From Ipomoea triloba (Eukaryota > Streptophyta > Magnoliopsida > Solanales > Convolvulaceae): DNA of 64,000 nt. The number at the start of each line of letters is the position of its first letter. Position 1 is the stretch's first letter. Below are positions 33,446 to 44,975 of this stretch, piece by piece. The translations under genes and the position numbers were made by a program. The stretch is from assembly GCF_003576645.1 (NCBI RefSeq), contig NC_044924.1:25011546-25075545 (forward strand), given 5' to 3'. Below the pieces are notes generated by a model. The model ran no database searches. It was given only the letters and a program-made list of their open reading frames with translations, and was not told the DNA's origin.

Positions 33446-35018
33446 TTACTTCACAGACTTTAAGCCCATCTCCCTTGATGTGTCAAGGATGGCCTTTCTG
33501 TTTAGTCCTTTTGTGAGAGGATATGCAATATTTCTCTTTGACTTCACATATTCTAATGTGAGTACTCCATTCATAATCACCTGCTGTACAGACTCATGTC
33601 TTACTCTTATGTGTCTTCTTTTTCCATTATAGACACTAATCTTTGCCACACATATAGTAGTTTGTGAATCAAAGTCTTACACCCCACAATGGCACGTCTG
33701 TCATTAGGTTTCTTAGCAACTCAGCTTCTTGCCCAGCTAGATCAAGAGCTATAAATTCAGTCTCTATTGTTGATCTGGCTATACACGATTGTTTTGTGGA
33801 TTTCCATGATATTGCTACTCTGCCCATAGTAAATACATACCCACTAGTGGAGTTGACGTCATCACCATCATTGACCCAGTTTGCATTGCAATATCCTTAT
33901 AAGATAGCGGGAAATCCAGAATAGTGAAGCCTCCAGTCAATCGTGTCTCTTAGATAGCGCAACACTCGTCTTAGTGCATGCTAGTGTGCTTCACTTGGAT
34001 TGTGCATGTATCGACTAAGTCTATTCACTGCAAGAGCAATATCAGGTCTGGTATAGTCCATTAAGAGCATCAAACTTCCAATTATTTTTGCATATTTTTC
34101 TTGAGACACTCCTACCTCTGTATTTTTTTTTATTGTTTTACAATAGGATCATATGGAGTTTGAGCCGGAGTGACCTCAAATTTCTTTAATTACTTCTTCT
34201 ATGTAGTGACTTTGTGATAACTTGTAGTAATCCGTTCCTTTTATGACTTTTATTCCAAGTATCACATCGGTTTCCCCCAGACCCTTCATGTCAAACTTAT
34301 CACATAGAAACTTTTTATTCTCTTTTATCGCATTGTTATTAGAGCTAAAGATTAGCATATCATCTACATAGATACATATAAGTACAATGATAGACTCAAT
34401 CTCCTTTGAATACAGACAAGTATTTGATCTGTTAACCGAGTAATCAAGATCCAACAGTGTTTTATGAAATTTTTCATACCACTGTTTCAGAGCTTGTTTA
34501 AGTCCGTACAAAGATTTTATAAGTCTACATACATTTCTTTCTTTCCATGGATAGAACATCCTTGTGGTTGTTCCATGTAGATTTCTTCCTCCATATCACC
34601 ATTTAGGATGGTTGTTTTGACATCCATTTGATGGACTATCCACTTGTGAGATGAGAACTAAGACAAATAATGCACGCATGGTAGCTATTTTAGTCACGGG
34701 TGAATATGTGCAGATGTAGTCTTCAACAAACTTAAGTTTGTAGCCCTTGGCTACAAGCCTTGCCCTGAATCTTTCAATTGACCCGTCAAGTCTAAGTTTT
34801 CTTTTAAAAATCCACTTGCAGCAAATAGGTTTGGCCCCTTTAGACAGGTCTACCAATTCCCACGTGTGATTAGACTTAATTGAGTCTAACTCACTTTGTA
34901 TGGCTTCTTTCCAAAAGACAACATCAATTGAGCGCAAATTAACCTCGAAGGATTTAGGTTCTTCTTCTAAGATTACCTGACATACAAACTGATCAGAAAT
35001 TTCGTTTATATCATTCAA
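33446..35018 (-). pseudogene. Copia RT and RNase H remnant
   Basis: Minus-strand frames: 35018-34596 has FWKEAIQSELDSI, NHTWELVDL and ICCKWIFKRKLR, the Copia RT start. 34559-34176 has VCRLIKSLYGLKQALKQWYE and the catalytic IYVDDMLIF. 33649-33446 has HIRVRHESVQQV and the RNase H tail (DPLTKGL-like, here YPLTKGL). Stops and frameshifts lie between them. Integrase and gag are absent upstream, so the element is 5'-truncated. Its 3' LTR is the block at 32230-33103. Confidence 0.85.
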
Positions 35019-35039
35019 ATCAGTTATGCATGTTATAAA

Positions 35040-35392
35040 ATCATACCCAAAACTTGTTTCAAAATTTGAAGGCTTCAGGGAGTTGGTTTAAGATGGGTGT
35101 TTTTCCTTGATTCAATGACCCTTCTTGCCATAAACTATCAGATCATCAAGAGTCCTATTATCACTATAAAAGGAGATGGGATTATCCTAAGTAGGCACAA
35201 GGATTACATGGTTTTTCACCTTCTTATGTTGAGTTAATATTTTCCTGAATTAATCTGAGTATTTATATATACATTGGTGTTTAAGTGCTGTGTATTTCAA
35301 AGGAGATTTATATCATCAACGCATGAAGTTTTATTTGGCCAGGAAAAGTGAAGACTTGCTATCAACTCAAGAAGATGATGAAGATGGTTTAA
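35040..35392 (+). repeat. Upstream part of a Copia 5' LTR
   Basis: Non-coding. The segment leads without a break into the LTR sequence of the duplicated block copy 2. AAGATGATGAAGATGG near 35370-35386 has a counterpart (minus strand) in the first Copia element's LTR, so the two families are related. Confidence 0.5.
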
Positions 35393-36790
35393 ATGATTAG
35401 GCCATAATTGTATGGAAGATCATTGCTACCTCTTGTAATCTCAGTGATCATCTAGCGGAGTTGAGTTTCACTTTTAGATGGCCCCGCAGACGTAGGAGAA
35501 GTTTCTCCGAACTGCGTAAACAAATCATTGTGTTCCTTGTTCCTTTATTTTTTTGCATTTATTTTATTCTTTACTTTCTGTGTGCTTCTGTCTCTGCCAT
35601 AGAGCTTAGCGCAAATAATCAATTTGATTAAAATCTAAGTTCGAATCAGTTCTGATTTTCCTTGCATTCAAGACTCACGATATTACAATTGGTATCAGGG
35701 CCTTGAGACTTAATTTATTAGTCCAAAGATCTTGGTGTTTCGTGTTTCTTGAACTCAAGTGATCATCATATGCATGCTGTGTATTTAGTGTTTTTCTTTA
35801 CTCTTTTACTTGTGTGTTCTGTCTTACCTGTGTTTAAATGTTTCAGGATGGATAGAATCTTGAGGCCATCTGAGTTAACATGGGCTAACTATGTTTATTG
35901 GAGAGCTCGCACTAAAATACGACTAAGCAGGCTTCCACCCCCTTGACCAAGAAAGAACCCTAGCTCAGAATCTGCCACAGTTGTGAAACCAACAAAATTT
36001 CGTGGTTGTCCGGCGAGGATAGCCATGGTTGTCTAACAATCTAACATTGACAGCCATGGTCATTTCAAGATCTGGACCTCACATAGATTCTCACACTATT
36101 GAACTTATCATTTCTTTTCTTTCTCTTCCAAAAAAAACAACATCTTGCAATTGAAATGGCTTTGAGGTCTCTGAATAATGCTCTCCTAGTGATTTCAAAA
36201 AAGGCCCAAAATTGCAACCCCGACAAAAAACTAGAATCAGAAACAACTCGATTTGCTAGGTGTGAATTATATTACAAAAACATGGCTCCTGCTCTACTAC
36301 CCTCCTCCTAAGATGCCGCCATCAATTATATCCTTTCTAAGAATGTCGAAGCCGTTGCCAGATTTGGAACGAGTTGATGCCCTCATTTTAGAGATGATAG
36401 AGGTTTAAAGCAAAGGTGACTATGCTCGCCGCCTTCGCTTCAGACCCATTTTCAACTCAGATTCCCAGAGATGATAGAGAGGGACTAAATCGAAGGCAGC
36501 AACCATGGTCGCCTTCACTTCAGACCTCTATATCATCTCTGAAATGAGGGATCTCGTTCTAGATTGTCTAGATGGTCCAAATTTGGAAATGGTCATAGTT
36601 GTCAGTAGACAGCCGTGGTCGTTTACCCTTAACAGCCGATGGCTGTAACTTTTAAAAAAAAAAATCAAATTTAAAAATAAAAAGTCTTAAATTTTTTTAA
36701 AAGACATGTGTTAACTCGAGAATGACTAACCTGCTAAATATGTCAATTTGGGACTCAATTGGACTATTTTATTGGTTTAGGAGTTTTAAA
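35393..36790 (+). repeat. Duplicated retroelement-derived block, copy 2
   Basis: Uninterrupted counterpart of 20967-22359. It contains an LTR end (CCCCGCAGACGTAGG), a primer-binding-site-like TTGGTATCAGGGCC near 35689, and a gag start (MDRILRPSELTWANYVYW at 35849), then the same unidentified non-gag segment. Short frames in it are not supported as genes. Confidence 0.8.
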
Positions 36791-37175
36791 GGAAGTTTTT
36801 TTTTTAAAAAAAAATTAATTAGGGAATCCAATTGCACTATACGATTGACTTAGGGGGTCAATTTGATCATTTTCAAGAATTATATTATTTAAATATAAAT
36901 GTAAGACACATAATTTATTTCTCTTGATTTTTTTTGGGGGGCGGGGTAGATAATTTGTATTATAAGATTTGGTTAATTGTTTTCCCCGTGCACTAATCAC
37001 AAAATAATAACCTTAATTAATGACCTGACTTATTAAGCAATGGTATTCACGGTTCAATGTATTCAATAATTTCAATTTAAAGAGTTATGAATGGTTGTTT
37101 TCAAAAAAAGAGATTTATGAATGGTTAACTTATATATGATCAACATCTTCAACTACCATAATGGGGTTTTAATAA
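36791..37175. repeat. Segmental-duplication flank, copy 2
   Basis: Matches 28689-28780 and then 29803-30120 without the MITE and adjacent DNA between them. It therefore represents the empty site for the insertions in copy 1. Confidence 0.75.
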
Positions 37176-37298
37176 TTGCTCAAGTTTATGAAAATCTGAG
37201 ATATTTTGTTAGCAAGATTAGCTAGAATTTACAGCATTCAAGTTGCAACAGATACAGAAAATCTATGCTATTTTTTCTCTGTATCTAAAAATACTTTA

Positions 37299-37499
37299 GG
37301 GTGCGTTTTCAAATCAGAAAAATGATTTCTGAAAAATGTTTTATGGAAAATGAGTAATTTTTATAAAATATTTTCATTTTCAGTGTTTGGTTGCATTCTA
37401 GAAAATTATCTTGGTATGTTTGGTTCATTTTCTGGAAAATGAACAAAATTGTATAATTAAAGGTTTTAATTTTTTTTTGTTTGTTTAGAATATAACATT

Positions 37500-37557
<58 letters not shown>

Positions 37558-37612
37558 TAACCATTTTAAATATAATAAAAAATAACTAATAAGATATCAA
37601 AGTAACTAACCA
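37299..37612. repeat. Truncated Harbinger-like MITE with (TAA)n
   Basis: The left arm GGGTGCGTTTTCAAATCAG...TGATTTCTGAAAAATG resembles 28802 onward, followed by a (TAA)n tract at 37500-37557 and ATAAAAAATAACTAATAAGA as in the other copy. The right arm is missing. Confidence 0.6.
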
Positions 37613-37721
37613 TCAAAATCGATGACATAATTAAGTCGTTTAGCACTAAATCGATAAAAATCAGTATAATCGAGGACTAAATTTGGTATTAACTCTCAAA
37701 AATATAAAGGGTAAATTTTGA

Positions 37722-38132
37722 AAATAGACTTAATTTTATTTTTGGTCCTAGATTTATAAGTGTCATTCCACTTTTAGTCTTTTTTTTTTCAAAACATCTT
37801 ATTTTGGTCCTAGTATTATTGTGATGTGACTATTTTTGGTCTTTTATCAACAAATTCGTTTAAATTCTCATAAATACAAGGGCATTTCGTTCTTCAAATA
37901 GAGATTTTTTTTTTCAAAAACGTAACAATAAAAATATAGCGGATCAGCTCACTTTGTTTTTTAAAAAAAAGATCAAATTGCACTTGTATTTAACATAATT
38001 TCAACGATTTTATTGACGGATGGCCAAAAATGGTCTTGTCACAATAACATTAGTACCAAATGTGGACGTTCTAATAAAAAAGAACTAAAAGTGAACTGCC
38101 ATCTATAAATCTAGGACCAAAAGTGAAATGAT
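37722..38132. mobile_element. MULE-type MITE (TTGGTCCTAGATTTATA family)
   Basis: Inverted arms: left TTTTTGGTCCTAGATTTATA, right TATAAATCTAGGACCAAAAG. Same family as 39888-40291. The ends are eroded and no TSD was recognised. Confidence 0.6.
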
Positions 38133-38395
38133 CGAACTCTTCGAAAATAATTGTAAGAGGTACAATGAAGAAAACACAAAGTATAATCTATAAAATGGAA
38201 TGTATTCTACTAACACATGTTTTTATTCCAATTAAGACTTAACAAGATTGACTTGTATTATATTTCTTATATGCATACACACACACACACACACATATAT
38301 ATATACACACACTTGAACACCAGCTTAGATGACCAATAAGTGTTATATCTTGCAAACACCACACCACACCAAAATATAATATAATATTGATCAAG
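38133..38395 (+). promoter_or_regulatory. Upstream region of the glycosyltransferase gene
   Basis: Short AT-rich region with a (CA)n(TA)n(CA)n tract at 38277-38310 just before the leader. No clear TATA box can be separated from the microsatellite. Confidence 0.3.
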
Positions 38396-41300
38396 ATGAA
38401 GACGTCAAAAATGGGGCACGGCAAGAGCAACATCGCAACACTCACATTATTGCTCGTTTTCACCTTAGTCGCCATTCTGTATCTTTGTAGCTGGGCTCCA
38501 TACTCGGCTGTTTCGCCGGCGAGAGATAGCCTTGAGGCGGCTTTGAGGAAGGCTTCAATGGCGTCCAACACAGTCATCATAACCGTAATCAATAAGGCGT
38601 ACGTGGAGCCCGTGAACGACGAAAACCCTTCGATGTTGGATCTTTTCCTGGAGGGCTTCTGGGAGGGGGAAGGGACTCGGGGATTGGTCGACCACTTGCT
38701 GGTGGTTGCCATGGATCACACCGCCTATGAACGCTGCGTTTTCCGGCGGCTGCACTGCTACGGATTGAATACGGACGGCGCCGGCGGCGTCGATTTCTCC
38801 GGCGAGAAGATCTTCATGTCCAAAGATTTTATTGATATGATGTGGAGGAGGACGCTGTTCCTCCTGGATGTTCTTAAACGCGGTTACAACTTTATCTTCA
38901 CGGTACTAATTTATAATTCTTATCTTAATTCCTAAACCCTAAATATTTTAAGAAAAATAGACCTTTTTTCTTGAATTAAACCCTAAACCCTAAAGTGATA
39001 TAGTGTATTTTTCTTCAATTATCCTCTAGGTAGCAATGTTTATCCAGATCCAATAATTATTTACCTTAGAAATCCTAAACAATGAGGGTTAAAAAAAAAA
39101 AGGAATTGGAGTTAAATCTAACGATATAATTGTTCTTTGGAACAAGCTAGATTTATAGCTTTTGTGGTATTTGGTCACAGAACTTTAAAAAAAACATGAA
39201 ATTGAAACATTAAACAAACAAATTATGTGCAATTGAGACATTTCAATTTTATGATGTCTTTTATTATAATTTATTTAAGTTGAAAACCTTTCAATCTCGA
39301 TCAACTAGTACGACAGAGGAAATGATGATTCTTAAAAAATTGGAAAAAAAAATGTTCAAATTGCACATATTTTACTTGTTTAATGAGCTATAATTGCACT
39401 TTTTTTTTTTAGTACTACTAACTCCATTGTAATGTAGTATTGCCAATACCGCCTCTAATGAGACTCAATCTTATGACCTCTCATATGAGAGAATTACTAC
39501 ATGCCATTTGAGTAAAATGTGCTTGATTGTAATTTGGATTTAAAAAACATAGAATTGAGAGAAATTATGTTCCTGCGTTTGGGTTAAACCAAGTAACCAA
39601 CGATGATATTGAAACATTTAATTAATATTTCTAAACAGCTTATTAATTTTTTAAGGCTTTGAATGTCAGTCATAAATAGTTAACAAAATTGAATAAAAAT
39701 AGCCGCTTTTAGAATGATCAATCATAGTGGAAAAAGGGAATGCACTTATAATTGAGGAGGAAAACATTTTTAATAATAGATTATAATATGAGTTAATACT
39801 TTTTTTTTAAATCAAAAACACCTTCATTAAAATCAAAATAGAATCAAATCAGAAATACATTATAATATGAGTTAATACTTAATTTAGGAGTTAATTTATT
39901 TTTTGTCATAGATTTATAGGTGACAATCTATTTTTAATCAATTTTTATCAAACATCCACATTTGTTCCTAATATTATTGTTGCATGACCATTTTTGATCA
40001 TCCGTCAACAAAATTGTTGAAATGTCATTAAATACAAAGGCATTTTGATAATTTTTATACAACGTGAGTTGACCCCGTTATATTTTTATGTTTATTTTTT
40101 TTTTTTTGAAAAAGTACGTAATTGAAGACCGGAATGACTTTGTATTTAACGACATTAAAACTATTTTGTTGATGGAGGACTAAAAATGGTCATGCCACAA
40201 TAATACTAGGACCAAATGTAGATGTTCTAATAAAAAAGGACTAAAAGTGGACTGTCACCTATAAATCTAGGACCAAAAATGAAATTAACTCTTAATTTAG
40301 TCCTAAATATTTTTTTGTGCTTAATTAGATTCTCGATTTTGATGGTTTATTACCTAATTGAGTCTTCAGTTGTTAAAATCAAAGACTAAATCAAGAAAAA
40401 TGCGAGAACTAATTTGGATAAAATCACTATAATCAAAGACTAAATTAGATATTAATAGAGAAAAAATTACCAGACTACAGTTACAAAGGACGCAATTAGA
40501 TAAAGCTATTAAAGTCAAAGACTCAATTAAACACAAAAAGACGTTAATAACTGATTTGGATATTAACTCATTATAATATAATTGGTATGCTTTGGCATGC
40601 AGGACACAGACATAATTTGGCTGAGGAATCCATTCACAAGGCTGAGCAGCAATAGCACAGAGGATTTGCAGATAAGCACAGACATATTCACAGGGGACCC
40701 ATGGTCCACCTCCAATCCCATCAACACCGGCTTCTACTACGTAAGATCAAACAAGAAAACCATAACCTTGTTCCAAACCTGGTATGACATGAGGAAGAAC
40801 TACCCGGCCAAAATGAAAGAGCAAGACATCCTGGCCCTCATGAAACGAGCTGGAGTGTTCAAGGAGATGGGGCTTGTTGTCAGGTATGGTTAGCATCAAA
40901 CACTTATCACTAGGTTAGAAATTCTCTTATCCACTCATTATATTGATGGATGTGATTTTTTATTGGCCTCCATCCCACAATTTTCCCAACCAACACCTGT
41001 CAGTTTTAATTGGGCTCTGGTACAGCTTGTTAGATTAAGTGCTTACCACTAAGCTAAAAGTTATAGCTATTGTTGCAAAAATCGGCCTAGACAGTCATCT
41101 AGGGCCCCTAGGTCGAGGGAATTTTATCCTTAGGCGGACATTAGTCGACTTGCTCGGCCCCCGAGTAGGCCAAATCTTGAGTCGGCCAAACTCGGCTCCC
41201 GAGTCGGCCAACTCGACCGAGTGTTTTTTCTTTAAGTGTGGAATGTGTACACTAATGTGTTTTTCTTACTATTATTGCTCGTCCGCCAAGACGGCTCCTA

Positions 41301-41756
41301 GGCACTAGTTATCCCCGGACGCTCGTTTAGCGCCTAGCGCCTTTTACAGCATTAGCTATTTATTTTTATTTCTTTATATCACTACCACAATTAATAAAGG
41401 AATAGCTTTACTTCCGTAAAAGTTGACACATCTTCGAACTACGTAAATTTTGCATTCTTTACTTTTTACCATTGTTATTGTTTCTTATTCTCGTTAATCT
41501 CAACAGGTACTTAGATGTCCTCTACTTCAGTGGCTTCTGCACCGACACCAAAGACGCGGCGGCGGTCGCCACCGTTCACGCCAACTGCTGTCGGAGCGTT
41601 AATGCCAAGGTTGTGGATCTTAGAAATGTGCTGAGCGATTGGAAGGCTTATAGGGAATCAAGGAACGATGGTGCCCATACCCAAAATTTCCAGTGGACCG
41701 AACCTGTTATTTGCAAAAATTCTTGGGATCGTAGTAACAACCACACTTCGGGATAA
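38396..41756 (+). CDS. Golgi-type glycosyltransferase, At4g15970-like family, 3 exons
   Basis: Exons 38396-38902, 40603-40883 and 41507-41756, GT...AG introns, give 345 aa in one continuous frame. The start is the ATG at 38396, followed by a short basic tail and a hydrophobic anchor (residues 13-31), so a type II Golgi membrane protein is expected. The luminal part contains VIITVINKAYVEP, LLVVAMDHTAYERC, a region ending YNFIFTDTDIIWLRNPF with the DxD metal/nucleotide-sugar motif at residues 170-172, INTGFYYVRSN and KMKEQDI. This is the plant nucleotide-diphospho-sugar transferase family (Pfam Nucleotid_trans, GT77-like) known from At4g15970-type proteins. Members are thought to act on wall glycans or glycoproteins; the acceptor here is unknown. 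Both introns hold transposons. The third exon is somewhat variable at the C-terminus. The gene looks intact. Confidence 0.9.
39401..39525 (-). mobile_element. SINE in glycosyltransferase intron 1
   Basis: T-run at 39401-39410 (minus-strand poly-A). The reverse complement contains CTCAAATGGCATGTAGTA (box A region) and ATATGAGAGGTCATAAG (box B region, degraded). Related to 12135-12232. Confidence 0.65.
39801..39859 (-). mobile_element. Very short 5'-truncated LINE insertion
   Basis: 59 bp beginning with a T-run (poly-A on the minus strand) and containing CACCTTCATTAAAATC, which resembles LINE 3' ends. It is flanked by an exact 20-bp duplication at 39781-39800 and 39860-39879 (TTATAATATG...). 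Long TSD plus poly-A shows target-primed reverse transcription. Confidence 0.8.
39888..40291. mobile_element. MULE-type MITE with perfect 9-bp TSD
   Basis: 404 bp. Arms of about 165 bp begin GAGTTAATTT and contain AGATTTATAGGTGACA. TSD TTAATTTAG at 39879-39887 and 40292-40300. This is the reference copy for related fragments at 8890, 9060, 37722 and 47364. Confidence 0.9.
41068..41345. repeat. GC-rich insertion with CCTAGG-type motifs in intron 2
   Basis: A stretch with repeated CGGCC, CCTAGG and CGAGTCGGCC words inside an otherwise AT-rich intron. The ends TTGCAAAAATCGGCCTAG and CGCCTAGCGCCTTTTACAG are imperfect inverted repeats. Probably a non-autonomous DNA transposon; no TSD was resolved. 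Confidence 0.45.
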
Positions 41757-42365
41757 AAACTTTTTGGGTGCATATATGTAAAGGATTTCATAGTGTTTAA
41801 TTCACAAGAAAAAAATATTAATTTGTTTATTTTCCACTCACAATTATTTGTATTTTCGTGCTTCAGTTATAATCATATTCCAAATGTTATCTATCATTAA
41901 CTATTCTTACATATTTAGTTTTTTTTTTCTTTTTCTTCTAAATCAGTGACCTATTTCAATTTTAATGTAGATGTAACGTAGAAAAATAAAATAAAAATCT
42001 TAATTGCAATTTTTTTTTGTATAAAAAATTTCCATTACAAATTAAATTTAATTAATCATAGAACTAATAAAAATGCGGTCTCTGCGTTTTTTTTTTCTTG
42101 TTTCTCACCTCTTTATTTTCTCTCTGTTTTCTGTATTTTTTTGCTTGGCATAAAATCATTGCAATCACAACATTAACATCTCAGAGGTCAGAGCTAAAGT
42201 AGGCCAAACTTACAACAAATATTAATATTAAAGAAAAAACTAATAAGATACTTGATTCTTTGACATTAGTCAAATCCATTATTCAAAAGAATGTATCAAA
42301 ATGATCATTCAATAGAATGTGATGAAACGCTAGCTAGCCACAAGTGTAAATATTCTTCTATAATT
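41757..42365 (+). other. Downstream flank of the glycosyltransferase gene
   Basis: Contains the 3' UTR. Segments at 41870-42010 and 42040-42310 recur, broken up, at 58620-58760, 59690-59780, 60112-60160 and 61510-61800. No gene. Confidence 0.55.
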
Positions 42366-42367
42366 TT

Positions 42368-42645
42368 GTTGTTGCTTTTATGAAAATCTTGTTCTTGTGT
42401 TGTTTTTTTCGCTTTGAAATATCCTAGAAGTTGAAGATATAGAATATGCACCACCAAATAAAATGAAATGAGATGAAGAAAACAAAAAATTGTTAAAAAT
42501 TTTAAATTGTTGTTGCTTTTATGAAAATCTTGTTCTTGTGTTGTTCTTTCGCATTGAAGTATGGTAGAAGTTGAAGATGCAGAATATGCACCACCAAATA
42601 AAATGAGGTGAAGAAAACAAAAAATTGTTGAAAATTTTAAATGCT
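42368..42645. repeat. Tandem duplication, about 141 bp x 2
   Basis: Two adjacent copies start at 42368 and 42509 (GTTGTTGCTTTTATGAAAA) and share GAAGTTGAAGAT, AATATGCACCACCAAATAAA and AAAATTTTAAA. A single diverged copy lies at 30575-30690. Confidence 0.8.
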
Positions 42646-43525
42646 CTTGTCAAGGATCACTTGCATGATAGGCAAAAATACTTGCCACGACTTTGGCAAC
42701 TTCATCTTTTAAACAATACTGAGTAATATATAACATAAAACGTGGCATCCTTCCAATTTGAATGTAGTAGAGGATGATGCGGAAGATACGTACAAACCTT
42801 TTTATCTTGTTACCAAGCCCCTAATCGGTGGCTTATTTAAATTTTATTGCATATGTAACATCAAAAAATAATAAAAAGAGGACATAAACTTTGACTTTAT
42901 TTTAAAGAAACGAGGAAAATTCGGCAATAAAAGAACCAACTAATAATAAGATTACAACTAACCTAGATTAGGGAGTTCGATAATATCTAAAAATAAGTGT
43001 GAATGAAGGTTGTACCCCTCATTTATGTCCGTTTTTTCCGTTAAAACTTTTTGTACATTATGCTATAAAAGTTGTACTACATAATATTTTGAACAAATAT
43101 ATCCCTACCGTTATAACTTCCGTTATCTTTTCTACTATTGTTACTATGCACATGCATCCACCATATATTTTCTTATCTTCTTTAATAATAATAATAATAA
43201 TATATACACATTAAATATTAGAGTTATATGTTAGTTATTTTTTAAATATAAATATCCAATTTAAAAAAATATTTTACATTATTATTATTATTATTATTAT
43301 TTATTTACTATATTAAAATTTAAGAAAAACTAGTTATTGAATAAATGCGTTTGTCAAAATGCCATTTCTAACTTGTGGGACGACTAAAGAACGTATACAC
43401 TTCAAGAAAATTCACAATTTACAACAAAATTAGTTACGGTGGATATTGCAATAGCACTAATTCCATTGCAATCCTTGTTACAAGTTTCCAATATATTGTT
43501 ATAAATATATACATTAAATGAACAT
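42646..43525. other. AT-rich intergenic DNA
   Basis: No gene. (TAA)n-like tracts at 43183-43203 and (TTA)n at 43280-43302. A TGTTATAAATATATACATT string at 43497 matches the start of the LTR at 58236, suggesting a small LTR remnant. Confidence 0.5.
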
Positions 43526-43640
43526 TATTAGCCAAAGACTTTGTGGTCAAGTGGCATCTGGTGTCCCAATTAACACTCCTACATGGATGATGGGAGTGGG
43601 TTCGAGCCTCAGTGGAGGCAACTGTTAGCTACCATAATTA
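43526..43640 (+). mobile_element. tRNA-derived SINE
   Basis: Box A TGGTCAAGTGG and a perfect box B GGTTCGAGCC. Preceded by GCCAAAGACTTTGTGG, the conserved family start. The tail end is unclear. Confidence 0.75.
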
Positions 43641-44527
43641 CTGATCACAACAATGTTAGAAAAATTGATTTTGTATTATTTCTAGATGAATGAATACAAA
43701 AATTGGAAAAAACATAGACTGCCTGCCATACCTCCTTTAGACGGTGGGGAGTAATTCTGAAGGTAGTATAGTATATATGCATATTTTAAAGTGAATATTG
43801 ATATCACCGAAATTAGAGAACACAACATTTTAAAAACAAAATGATTTTGCATTATTTGTAGATGCATGAATATAAAAATCTGACAAAACTTGGAGTTATT
43901 AATAGTCTATGAATAGTGTATGTCAAGGGTTATATAATTGTGTGCCAATTTTAAATATATTACGTGCCACGGAGTGGATTAATAATAACTTTTAATTCAA
44001 TCACACTATAATTCATTAATCAATACAATAACCGGAATGTGGAATTGGCATTTTTTATTAATAAATTTCAAATATGCAGGCATATTAAATAAATGATTAT
44101 TAGTTCACGGATCGTAGTAGAAGATGTGGGCGAATTTTGGGTTTATTATATTGTGTGCCGTTATGATGGAAGTTGTGTGCCAACATGCTATATTTTGTGT
44201 GTCACTTATGGTATATTAGAGAGACAAACAACATACGTACAAAATATACGCATGGTTACGTTATATTAATAATAATTTTACAACTAAATCACACTGTAAT
44301 TCATTATTCGAGATAGTAAACGAAATATGGAATTAGCATTTTTTATTTATAATTTACAAATATGCGGCTAGTTGAAACGAATTAGTTAATCGGTCAAAAT
44401 TTTTTATTGTTTTTTACCAATATAATTGTTATGAAATATGGAATAAGCAATGTTTAATAAATATTATAGCACTTATAAATATAAGAATTATGGGAATACA
44501 GTACCTGAATATTAAAAAACAGTTTTT
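43641..44527. other. AT-rich DNA with internal direct repeats
   Basis: A segment of about 100 bp around 43975-44070 (CACTATAATTCATT, GAATTGGCATTTTTTATT) is repeated in diverged form at 44265-44365. GTGTGCC words recur near 43940, 44154, 44175 and up to 44812. No gene. Confidence 0.5.
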
Positions 44528-44538
44528 AACTTCACAGC

Positions 44539-44682
44539 TTTTTTTTTTTTGTGAATGTATCTGGTCATTTAACTACTTTCTCAAATTCCTAAAGAGCCAA
44601 TATTAGCTCCACTGAGGCTCAAACCCACCACCTCCCGTATAAAGGGAAGGGTTTGATGCCACTGGACCACAAGGTCCTTGGC
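44539..44682 (-). mobile_element. tRNA-derived SINE with TSD
   Basis: Minus-strand SINE: T-run at 44539-44550, box B reverse complement GGCTCAAACCC, box A reverse complement CCACTGGACCA. Flanked by AACTTCACAGC (44528-44538) and AACTTCATAAC (44683-44693), an 11-bp duplication with two mismatches. Confidence 0.85.
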
Positions 44683-44702
44683 AACTTCATAACTTATCCT
44701 TT

Positions 44703-44975
44703 GTGTTTTTTTTTAAAAAAGTAATATTAACGGCAAATCATTGTTATTCTATTATTATGTGTGCCATACTGAAATATAATGTGTGCTATACGGGAATAAA
44801 ATGTGTGCCAAATGAACAGGAGTCCAATGGTGTAGCGTGTGAGGTTGAAGCTTGCATTGAAGAGGACGGCGAATTTATACCGGACTGTGACGAAGCAATA
44901 AAATCATACCTCGGACAATGTTTTGAAACAATATATGAAGGTGTACAGTTTTACAAACGATTACAACTATTATAA
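44703..44975 (+). pseudogene. FAR1-related (FRS) N-terminal fragment
   Basis: The second half of the frame reads VEACIEEDGEFIPDCDEAI and GQCFETIYEGVQFYKR. It resembles the acidic leader and the start of the FAR1 DNA-binding domain in FAR1-related sequence proteins (E-x-F-Y-x-x-Y/A-A). The frame stops right after FYKR, so the FAR1 zinc module, the MULE-derived transposase core and SWIM zinc finger are all absent. FRS proteins derive from Mutator-type transposases and act in phytochrome A signalling. Here only a relic remains. Repeated TGTGTGCC words precede it. Confidence 0.5.

Noticed and set aside
33664..33924. 86-codon plus-strand frame
   Set aside because: Antisense of the Copia RNase H region on the minus strand.
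36099..36311. Short frames in the duplicated block (also 21671-21877)
   Set aside because: The two block copies do not keep the frame intact (substitutions and a length change), so coding is unlikely.
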